Below, in pieces: positions 1 through 5,454 of a stretch of 5,454 bases of DNA (the stretch's first letter is position 1; the number at the start of each line of letters is the position of its first letter). Both the position numbers and the translations under genes were made by a program. This DNA comes from Gammaproteobacteria bacterium (GTDB lineage: Bacteria > Pseudomonadota > Gammaproteobacteria > BMS3Bbin11): NCBI GenBank assembly GCA_030636465.1, contig DAOVWW010000124.1:1-5454 (forward strand), read 5' to 3'. The notes beneath the pieces were generated by a model. The model made no database searches. It worked only from the letters and a program-made list of their open reading frames with translations, and was not told the DNA's origin.

Positions 1-170
1 ATGACTACACCCTGTCTGTAGAGGTGGCAAAAGACAAAGGTCTTAACAGCTTATTTAGCCAGTTATCCGATTCAGGCCTGACCATACTCAGCCTGCGCAA
101 CAAGACCAACAGGCTGGAAGAATTGTTTATGGGCATGGTGCATGAAAATAAAAACAAAGATGCTAAATAA
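1..170 (+). CDS. yadG: ABC-2 exporter ATP-binding protein, YadG-like (C-terminal end only)
   Basis: The frame beginning at base 3 is open for 55 codons and stops with TAA at 168-170; the start and the Walker A, signature and Walker B motifs lie before the window. What remains is the C-terminal tail of an ABC ATPase. Segments such as GLNSLFSQLSDSG, LSLRNKTNRLEELF and the ending MVHENK follow the tail of E. coli YadG closely, as I recall that protein. ATPases of this family sit on the cytoplasmic side and power an ABC-2 permease. The matching permease, YadH-like, is at 2687-3460, but an RND transporter gene lies between them. The RND gene starts 12 bases after this stop, so co-transcription is likely. 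The substrate of YadGH is not established to my knowledge. Identity as an ABC ATPase is firm; assignment to the YadG branch is supported mainly by the permease. Confidence 0.85.
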   Translation, partial: DYTLSVEVAKDKGLNSLFSQLSDSGLTILSLRNKTNRLEELFMGMVHENKNKDAK

Positions 171-192
171 AAAGGGTTTTAAATGCTAAATA
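160..192 (+). repeat. 10-bp direct repeat across the yadG-RND junction
   Basis: The sequence atgctaaata occurs at 160-169 and again at 183-192, 23 bases apart. The first copy spans the last codons and part of the stop of the ATPase gene; the second begins with the ATG of the RND gene and is read in another frame. Between them, aaaggg at 171-176 is a fair Shine-Dalgarno match six bases before the ATG at 183 and supports that start. The repeat may be a trace of a small duplication when the RND gene came to lie here, or chance in AT-rich DNA. Confidence 0.6.
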
Positions 193-2684
193 GTCTGAAA
201 CAGATATACGAAGCACTGGTACTCGGCAAACCCTGGCTGACATTAGCCCTGCTGAGCATCCTGGTCGCAGTCGTTGGCTACCACAGCAAGGACTTCAGGC
301 TTGATGCCTCAGCAGACACACTGGTGCTGGAAAACGACTCTGCCCTGCGCTACTACCGCTCAATCAGTGCGAGATACAGCTCCGACGATTATCTGGTCAT
401 CACCTATACGCCGAACAAGGGTCTTTTCAGTAAGACAGTGCTCGCTGACCTGGCTGCATTACGCCAGCAGCTAGCAGGTATTCCAAGGGTGCAGGGTGTA
501 ACGACCATACTCGATGTGCCACTCATCAATTCACCGCCGCTTACCCTGTCCGAGTTAAGTAAAAACATTCGCACCCTGGAGTCAGCGGATGTCGTGCCCG
601 GACTGGCGCGCAAGGAACTGACCAGCAGTCCTTTCTACAGCAACCTGATCATCAGCAAAGACGGCCATACCACTGCCCTGCAGATAAAGTTTAAACACAA
701 TGAACAATGGCATCGATTGTTCAATCGGCGCAATGCTTTGCGTGTGCAGGAATTGGAAAGCACCCTGACCCCGGAACTCGCCATTGAATTAAAAACAGTC
801 ACTGATGAGTTCAATGAATACAGTGATAGTCTGCGGGAACAGGAGCGCCTGGATATTCAAAAAATCCGCAGCATCATGGATAAACATCGGGACACGGCCA
901 AACTGTTTCTAGGTGGTGTTCCCATGATTGTGGCGGATTCTATGGGTTACGTACGCAGCGACCTGAAGACATTTGGCCTGGCTGTACTGGCCTTGCTGGT
1001 GATCTTTCTTTATACCGCTTTCCGAAAATATCACTGGGTATTTCTACCCGTAATAACCTGTGCGGTTAGCGGCATATTCATGCTCGGTTTACTGGGTTTG
1101 CTCGGCTGGCGAGTTACCGTCGTATCATCTAATTTCATCTCATTACTGCTGATAATTACCATGTCACTGACGGTACATCTTATTGTTCGTTATCGTGAAC
1201 TGCATGCAAATAACCCGGACAAAGACCAGTACTGGCTAGTTAGCGAGACCATCCACAGTAAATTTTTACCGAGTTTTTACACCGCCATCACAACCATGGT
1301 GGCATTTGCTTCATTGATCTTCAGTGACATCAGACCGGTGATAGATTTTGGCTGGATGATGGTCATAGGGATAGCCGTGGCATTCTTTTTTACCTTCACA
1401 CTATTCCCAGCTGCTCTGGTGTTGCTAAAACCCGGGAAACCGGGGAAGCTGCATGATTTCACAGGCACCTTTACCCGCTATATTGCCAACTTGATTGAAC
1501 GCCGAAAACTTTGTGTTCTTTTGACAGCGCTGATAATGGTCATGGTAAGTCTGGTTGGGATCTCACAACTGACTGTTGAAAATAGCTTTATCAGTTACTT
1601 CAAATCTTCTACTGAAATCTACCAGGGCATGAAACTTATTGACCAGGAGCTGGGGGGCACTACTCCACTGGAGATTATTGTCGATGCCCCAAAAAGCTAT
1701 TTTATAGAAGTTGAAGAAGATACTGATATATATGTCGATGATTATGTAGACAGCTACCCGGATCAGGCAGAGGTTGGTATTGCCGGCTCCAGTTTCTGGT
1801 TTAACTCATACATGCTTGAAGATGTGTACAAGATCCACAGCTATCTGGATAGTCTGCCTGAAACTGGCAAGGTCTTATCCATCAGCACGGCTATGCTCAT
1901 GCTGGGGTCATTGAAAGACGGTAAAAACCTGGATGACTTCTTCCTCTCTATACTGTTTAAGCGCCTGCCTGCAGAAGTCAAAGATAGCCTGTTTACACCC
2001 TATATGTCAGAGGATGGCAACCAGCTCCGTTTCAGTATACGGGTTATTGATTCTGATCCGGATTTAAAACGGGCTGAGCTACTGTCGAGAATTGAAAAAC
2101 ACCTGATCCAAGACCTCGGTTACCAACCAGAGCAAATTCACCTTAGCGGCATGTTGGTACTCTATAATAACATGCTGCAAAGCCTGTTCAGCTCTCAAAT
2201 AAAAACCCTGGGCCTGGTCTTTCTTGCCATACTGCTGATGTTTATTGTGCTGTTTCGCTCGTTTAAGATGGCAGCACTGGCTATTATTCCAAATATTCTG
2301 TCGGCAGCGACGATACTCGGCGTGATGGGTTTACTCGGCATCCCGCTAGATATTATGACAATTACCATTGCAGCGATAACGATAGGGATAGCTGTCGATG
2401 ACACGATCCATTATGTACATCGATTTCAGGAAGAGTACAGTCTGGACCGAAATTACTGGTTCGCAATAATGCGCTGCCATAACAGTATCGGCCGGGCTAT
2501 GTATTACACTTCATTGATTATCACTATCGGTTTTTCCATACTGGCCTTATCGAACTTCATTCCAACAATCTATTTTGGTCTGCTAACCGGTGCCGCCATG
2601 ATTACTGCACTGATCCTCAACCTGACATTATTACCGCTGATGATCGCCGTAGTCAGACCAATGAACAAAACTGAAACCACTTAG
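183..2684 (+). CDS. RND/MMPL-family transporter (predicted exporter)
   Basis: This 833-residue protein has the two-fold RND layout. TM1 is near residues 17-34, followed by a first periplasmic loop to about 258. TM2-TM6 fall at about 261-279, 285-308, 312-335, 365-381 and 388-415. TM7 is near 442-462, followed by a second periplasmic loop to about 672. TM8-TM12 fill about 674-825. The family hallmark IAVDDTIHYVHRF is at 736-748, with the paired acids D739 and D740 expected to carry protons. The matching place in the first half (S328, L329) lacks acids. The length fits MMPL/HpnN-like exporters rather than AcrB-type pumps of about 1000 residues, and no membrane-fusion partner is visible here. 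Such proteins use the proton gradient to move lipids or other hydrophobic molecules out of the inner membrane. Residues 505-549 are acidic and contain no Lys or Arg. The ATG at 183 is supported by aaaggg at 171-176 and places TM1 near the N terminus. The gene sits 12 bases after the ABC ATPase and 2 bases before the ABC permease, which suggests joint function. The substrate is unknown. Confidence 0.93.
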   Translation: MLNSLKQIYEALVLGKPWLTLALLSILVAVVGYHSKDFRLDASADTLVLENDSALRYYRSISARYSSDDYLVITYTPNKGLFSKTVLADLAALRQQLAGIPRVQGVTTILDVPLINSPPLTLSELSKNIRTLESADVVPGLARKELTSSPFYSNLIISKDGHTTALQIKFKHNEQWHRLFNRRNALRVQELESTLTPELAIELKTVTDEFNEYSDSLREQERLDIQKIRSIMDKHRDTAKLFLGGVPMIVADSMGYVRSDLKTFGLAVLALLVIFLYTAFRKYHWVFLPVITCAVSGIFMLGLLGLLGWRVTVVSSNFISLLLIITMSLTVHLIVRYRELHANNPDKDQYWLVSETIHSKFLPSFYTAITTMVAFASLIFSDIRPVIDFGWMMVIGIAVAFFFTFTLFPAALVLLKPGKPGKLHDFTGTFTRYIANLIERRKLCVLLTALIMVMVSLVGISQLTVENSFISYFKSSTEIYQGMKLIDQELGGTTPLEIIVDAPKSYFIEVEEDTDIYVDDYVDSYPDQAEVGIAGSSFWFNSYMLEDVYKIHSYLDSLPETGKVLSISTAMLMLGSLKDGKNLDDFFLSILFKRLPAEVKDSLFTPYMSEDGNQLRFSIRVIDSDPDLKRAELLSRIEKHLIQDLGYQPEQIHLSGMLVLYNNMLQSLFSSQIKTLGLVFLAILLMFIVLFRSFKMAALAIIPNILSAATILGVMGLLGIPLDIMTITIAAITIGIAVDDTIHYVHRFQEEYSLDRNYWFAIMRCHNSIGRAMYYTSLIITIGFSILALSNFIPTIYFGLLTGAAMITALILNLTLLPLMIAVVRPMNKTETT

Positions 2685-2686
2685 CC

Positions 2687-3460
2687 ATGAGCAAAACCGT
2701 TCGCTATACCGCATACAGAACTATCGTCAGTCGAGAGATAACACGATTCATGCGCATATGGCCGCAAACCATCCTGCCTCCAGCAATCACCATGACACTG
2801 TACTTCATCATATTCGGCAATCTTATTGGTAAGCGTATAGGGACTATGGATGGCTTTAGCTATATGGAGTTTATTGTTCCCGGTCTGATTATGATGTCGG
2901 TAATCACCAGTTCCTACGCCAATGTTGTCTCTTCATTTTTCAGTATGAAATTTCAGCATTCTATTGAAGAAATACTTATTGCACCTGTTCCCAGCTACAT
3001 AATCCTTGCAGGCTTCGTAACCGGCGGTGTCGCGCGTGGCCTGATAGTTGGTGCAATCGTCACCAGCATTGCGCTGATATTTACCGGCCTGTCGATAGAT
3101 AACTATTTCATCACCATTACTGTCATTCTGATGACGGCTATTCTGTTTTCACTGGCGGGAATGATTAATGCTGTGTTCGCACGCAATTTTGACGACATCT
3201 CTATTGTTCCAACTTTCGTACTGACCCCCCTGACCTACCTGGGTGGCGTATTTTACTCGATTAAATTGTTACCCGAATTCTGGCAGAATGTTTCCCTTAT
3301 TAATCCCATACTACACATGGTCAATGCTTTTCGTTATGGTGTGCTGGGTCAGTCTGATCTCAACATTGGTTTTGCATTCATTATCATTATCGGATTTATT
3401 GTCGCACTCACTACCGCTACACTGTATTTACTTAATAAAGGTGTAGGCATACGCAACTAA
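2687..3460 (+). CDS. yadH: ABC-2 type exporter permease, YadH-like
   Basis: This 257-residue inner-membrane protein matches the length of E. coli YadH (256 residues) and shares long stretches with it, as I recall that sequence: RFMRIWPQT near 20-28, TMTLYFIIFGNLIG near 35-48, FIVPGLIMMSVIT near 62-74 and VPTFVLTPLTYLGGVFYS near 174-191. The last contains the ABC-2 permease signature. Six membrane segments are visible at about 27-46, 62-83, 106-132, 142-164, 173-191 and 228-248. The cytoplasmic stretch IEEILIAPVP (93-102) is strongly conserved and probably contacts the ATPase. It should pair with the YadG-like ATPase whose end lies at 1-170 to form an ATP-driven exporter of unknown substrate. 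The start at 2687 is 2 bases after the RND stop, with no good Shine-Dalgarno sequence, so translation probably depends on ribosomes finishing the RND gene. The next ATG in frame (residue 22) would remove conserved residues. Family assignment is very secure. Confidence 0.95.
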   Translation: MSKTVRYTAYRTIVSREITRFMRIWPQTILPPAITMTLYFIIFGNLIGKRIGTMDGFSYMEFIVPGLIMMSVITSSYANVVSSFFSMKFQHSIEEILIAPVPSYIILAGFVTGGVARGLIVGAIVTSIALIFTGLSIDNYFITITVILMTAILFSLAGMINAVFARNFDDISIVPTFVLTPLTYLGGVFYSIKLLPEFWQNVSLINPILHMVNAFRYGVLGQSDLNIGFAFIIIIGFIVALTTATLYLLNKGVGIRN

Positions 3461-3476
3461 TACACAGCTCCGGAAA

Positions 3477-3500
3477 GATACAGACCTACAGACCTGTATC
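3477..3500. repeat. Inverted repeat with an embedded 8-bp tandem repeat between yadH and the radical SAM gene
   Basis: GATACAG at 3477-3483 is the exact reverse complement of CTGTATC at 3494-3500, with a 10-base loop. Inside, acagacct is repeated head to tail at 3480-3487 and 3488-3495. It lies in the 74-base gap (3461-3534), the only sizeable non-coding stretch in the window. It is not followed directly by a T-run (only TTTT at 3507-3510 after an AGCAAA spacer) and the stem is not GC-rich, so it is a weak candidate terminator. It could instead be a regulator site or an mRNA processing hairpin. Its role is unknown. Confidence 0.5.
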
Positions 3501-3518
3501 AGCAAATTTTGAAAAATT

Positions 3519-3525
3519 AAAGAGA
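3519..3525 (+). promoter_or_regulatory. Shine-Dalgarno site of the radical SAM gene
   Basis: The purine run aaagaga lies 9 bases before the ATG at 3535. It supports that start and therefore the 32-residue Cys-containing N-terminal extension. The next Met is residue 91, inside the conserved first domain, so no later ATG is a credible start. Confidence 0.6.
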
Positions 3526-3534
3526 TCAAATCTA

Positions 3535-5037
3535 ATGAATGATAGCTGTACCACACAATGCACAGGCATCTCAAAAGAAGAATCTGCTGACAAACTGCAG
3601 ACTCAGTCTGGCAATACAAATTGCACGCGAAAGAAGATCATCCTTATCAGTCCTTATGACCTTGGCCGCCAGCCATTTGCCCTGGCCGAACCAGCGGCGA
3701 TATTTGGCCAGGCCGGTTATCAGGTCAAATGCCTTGATCTGTCACAGCAAAAACTCACTGATGGTGATCTGGCATCAGCCAGTGTGATCTACATCTATCT
3801 CAGCATGCTCACTGCCACGCGCATAGCCAGCGAAGCCATGCCACGCATAAAAAAAATGGCACCGTCTGCAAAAATCGCCGTATTTGGCTGGTATGCACCG
3901 GTCAATGAGAAGTTCCTCAGGGAACTGGGTGTTGATGCCGTATTTGGCGGTGAATCTGAAGAAGATATGCTTGCCTATGCAGGATCCATAACTGAATCTG
4001 GCGAGATGGAACAGGGCGAGCATCCTGCCAGTAGAGAAACAGTCGTCAACCTCAGTCGTATCGACTTTATGGTACCTGACCGACAGGGATTGCCGGCGCT
4101 GGACAAATATGCCCATCTGGTCATGCCCGATGAAAGCCGGCGCATTATGGGCTTCACAGAAACAACCCGGGGCTGTAAACACCTGTGTCGCCATTGCCCT
4201 GTTGTGCCCGTATACCAGGGTCGTTTTTATGCTGTACCGGCTGACATCGTACTTGAGGATATTCGCCAGCAGGTCGCACTGGGGGCGCAGCATATTTCCT
4301 TTGGTGACCCTGATTTTCTCAATGGCCCTCGACATGCTAAACGTATTATCGAGGCCATGCATGAAGAATTCCCAGCCCTGACATACGATGCAGTGATCAA
4401 AATAGAACACTTAATCAAGCTCCCTGATTACCTGCCCTTCCTGCGTGATACCGGTTGCATTCTGGTCACCACAGCCGTGGAGTCAGTTGATGACAAAATT
4501 CTGGAACACCTGGATAAAGGGCATAGTGCAGCAGAATTTGAACAGGTCGTCGGGCTCATGTCTGAACACAATATTGCTCTGGCGCCGACCTTCATCCCCT
4601 TCACTCCGTGGACGACGCTGAGCAATTATATTGAACTGCTCGACAAGATTGCGGAGCTAAAACTGATTATGAGTGTCAATCCTGTCCAGCTGTCCTTACG
4701 CCTGCTGATACCCAGTGGTTCACGAATACTGGAACTTCCTAAAGAAGAAACCTGCATCACCGACTTCAACCCCGCATCGCTGGGTTATACCTGGATACAC
4801 CGTGAGACTGAAGTTGATGCTCTGCAGGAAAATATCCGCCACTGGACCGAAAAAGCTGAAAGCAGGAATCTGAGCCGACTAGAAATATTTAACGGTATAC
4901 GACAAATAGCACTCAAGGCAGCGAGTCGGGAAGCACCTGACGTAACGGCAGATCAATGTGGCGACACTGTCCCTGTGCACTCCGAATCCTGGTACTGCTG
5001 TGCTGAACCGACAGAACAGCAGCTGGCCAGTTTTTAA
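3535..5037 (+). CDS. CCAEP-tail radical SAM protein with cobalamin-binding-like domain
   Basis: This 500-residue cytoplasmic enzyme has four visible parts. Residues 1-32 are a polar extension with C5, C9 and C30. Residues 33-148 form a Rossmann-like domain of the cobalamin-binding type found in class B radical SAM enzymes: KKIILISPYDLGRQPFAL leads into LAEPAAIFGQAGYQVKCLDL and ends at VFGGESEED. The metH-type DxHxxG motif is absent, as is usual in that class. Residues about 203-400 are the radical SAM barrel, with C214-x3-C218-x2-C221 to hold the [4Fe-4S] cluster and a GDPD segment (257-260) after the second strand. A basic and acidic helical tail ends in SWYCCAEP (485-492), eight residues from the C terminus. 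This ending defines the family known in public annotation as CUAEP/CCAEP-tail radical SAM (seleno)protein; here codon 489 is TGT (Cys), not TGA. The reaction and substrate are not known to me. The gene follows yadH after 74 bases and precedes xni by 21, so it could be the end of the exporter operon or separately driven. Family assignment is strong, function open. Confidence 0.92.
   Translation: MNDSCTTQCTGISKEESADKLQTQSGNTNCTRKKIILISPYDLGRQPFALAEPAAIFGQAGYQVKCLDLSQQKLTDGDLASASVIYIYLSMLTATRIASEAMPRIKKMAPSAKIAVFGWYAPVNEKFLRELGVDAVFGGESEEDMLAYAGSITESGEMEQGEHPASRETVVNLSRIDFMVPDRQGLPALDKYAHLVMPDESRRIMGFTETTRGCKHLCRHCPVVPVYQGRFYAVPADIVLEDIRQQVALGAQHISFGDPDFLNGPRHAKRIIEAMHEEFPALTYDAVIKIEHLIKLPDYLPFLRDTGCILVTTAVESVDDKILEHLDKGHSAAEFEQVVGLMSEHNIALAPTFIPFTPWTTLSNYIELLDKIAELKLIMSVNPVQLSLRLLIPSGSRILELPKEETCITDFNPASLGYTWIHRETEVDALQENIRHWTEKAESRNLSRLEIFNGIRQIALKAASREAPDVTADQCGDTVPVHSESWYCCAEPTEQQLASF
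4995..5022 (+). other. Inverted repeat whose left arm covers the Cys489 codon (possible SECIS relic)
   Basis: CTGCTGT at 4995-5001 pairs exactly with ACAGCAG at 5016-5022 around a 14-base loop. The left arm contains both Cys codons of the CCAEP tail, including TGT at 4999-5001, the position that is UGA (selenocysteine) in other family members. Bacterial SECIS hairpins sit at and just after the UGA, so the placement is suggestive. A 7-bp stem can also arise by chance, and the gene as it stands needs no SECIS. Not a confirmed RNA element. Confidence 0.35.
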
Positions 5038-5047
5038 AAAGCCGAAC

Positions 5048-5061
5048 CATAATTAATTATG
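5048..5061. promoter_or_regulatory. 14-bp perfect palindrome over the xni start codon
   Basis: The sequence cataattaattatg is identical to its own reverse complement and includes the ATG at 5059-5061. It fills most of the 21-base gap after the radical SAM stop. It could be a protein binding site at the xni start, or a chance result of AT-rich sequence. As RNA it could pair only with a second copy or form a very short hairpin. The structure is certain, the role is not. Confidence 0.4.
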
Positions 5062-5454
5062 CAACTATCGGGTGTTCATTTTTTACTGATAGACGGGCCA
5101 AACCTTATCCGTCGTATCCATGCCGCCATCCCGGCAGACAATACAGCGCAAATCATTGAGCAGACCATCAGCTCTACGCATCAGTCACTGGCGAGGGCTT
5201 TAAAGCAACACACGCCAACGCATGTATTGTGTGCATTCGAGTGTGATGGCCTGACATGGAGGCATGAATTATTCCCTGACTACAAAAAAGACCGCCCGGC
5301 AATGCCTGAAGAACTGCATGAAATCTTTTCCCGTCTGCAGCGGGAAATTAGTGAAAACGGTATTATGCCTATTCATATCACGGCCATGGAAGCCGATGAC
5401 GTTATCGCCAGTGCCGCCGTAAAAGCCGCAGCACAGGGTGCTGATGTAACGATA
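5059..5454 (+). CDS. xni: Flap endonuclease Xni / ExoIX-like, N-terminal half (runs off the window)
   Basis: The frame is open from ATG 5059 to the window end (132 codons); E. coli Xni has about 250 residues, so roughly half is present. It reads as a PIN-like 5'-nuclease: FLLIDGPNLIRRIHA (8-22) with the first metal ligand D12, AFECDGLTWRHELFPDYK (59-76), DRPAMPEELHE (78-88) and MEADDVIA (110-117) with acids E111, D113 and D114. The IRRIHA and WRH stretches match Xni better than the 5'-nuclease domain of DNA polymerase I. E61 stands where Asp is usual. The protein would bind and possibly cut flap or branched DNA in repair or replication. An in-frame stop at 5050-5052 leaves 5059 as the first ATG. 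There is no Shine-Dalgarno sequence nearby, so expression may depend on the radical SAM gene 21 bases upstream. A PolA-type protein is the main alternative and the missing C-terminal half would settle it. Confidence 0.88.
   Translation, partial: MQLSGVHFLLIDGPNLIRRIHAAIPADNTAQIIEQTISSTHQSLARALKQHTPTHVLCAFECDGLTWRHELFPDYKKDRPAMPEELHEIFSRLQREISENGIMPIHITAMEADDVIASAAVKAAAQGADVTI

Noticed and set aside
404..613. Minus-strand open frames opposite the RND gene (404-613, 1277-1468, 2195-2404)
   Set aside because: All are short, lie within the RND coding sequence and have no ribosome site or recognisable product; they mirror its codon pattern.
3243..3446. 67-codon open frame on the + strand overlapping the yadH end
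   Set aside because: It overlaps the conserved ABC-2 signature of yadH in another frame and shows no family resemblance.
3509..3536. Promoter-like pair TTGAAA (3509-3514) and TCTAAT (3531-3536), 16 bases apart
   Set aside because: The -10 box would overlap the ATG at 3535 and transcription would begin inside the coding region, after the Shine-Dalgarno site. Probably chance in AT-rich DNA.
3775..4410. Long open frame of 211 codons on the minus strand inside the radical SAM gene
   Set aside because: It lies wholly opposite a well-supported gene with conserved motifs, its translation shows no recognisable domain, and it has no intergenic room of its own. It is a shadow of the + strand codon pattern.
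4999..5001. Selenocysteine codon in the CCAEP tail
   Set aside because: The codon is TGT (Cys), not TGA, and the frame contains no internal TGA. The protein as read here is not a selenoprotein.
4995..5040. Intrinsic terminator at the end of the radical SAM gene (stem 4995-5022 followed by TTTTT at 5031-5035)
   Set aside because: Eight bases separate the stem from the T-run, the loop is 14 bases, and the T-run is part of the palindrome TTTTTAAAAA. xni also starts only 21 bases after the stop, so termination here is unlikely.

Overview
The window reads like chromosomal DNA of a gammaproteobacterium. The ABC-2 exporter genes resemble E. coli YadG and YadH, the last gene resembles the gammaproteobacterial nuclease Xni, and base composition looks moderate. 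This assignment rests on protein resemblance recalled from memory, not on a search. All five genes are on the + strand and packed tightly. No tRNA, rRNA, CRISPR array, insertion sequence or stretch over 300 bases without a gene was seen.

Layout. Bases 1-170 hold the C-terminal end of a YadG-like ABC ATPase. After 12 bases comes an 833-residue RND/MMPL-type transporter (183-2684). After 2 more bases comes the YadH-like ABC-2 permease (2687-3460). The two halves of one ABC exporter are therefore separated by a whole RND protein. A 74-base gap (3461-3534) carries an 8-base tandem repeat inside an inverted repeat. Next is a 500-residue radical SAM protein (3535-5037). It has an N-terminal cobalamin-binding-like domain, a CxxxCxxC iron-sulfur motif and a C-terminal CCAEP motif, the signature of the CUAEP/CCAEP-tail radical SAM (seleno)protein family; here the variable position is Cys, not selenocysteine. 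After 21 bases the window ends inside xni (5059-5454), a flap endonuclease-like PIN-domain protein.

Working together. The first three genes look like one translationally coupled operon for an inner-membrane export system in which an ATP-driven and a proton-driven transporter may serve one substrate. The radical SAM enzyme may belong to the same unit or start a new one. A link between its unknown product and the exporters is only a hypothesis from position. Xni is probably unrelated housekeeping.

The most interesting points are the RND gene between the ABC subunits, the CCAEP tail, a 7-bp inverted repeat whose left arm includes the Cys codon at the selenocysteine position (possible relic of a SECIS element), and a 14-bp perfect palindrome over the xni start codon.
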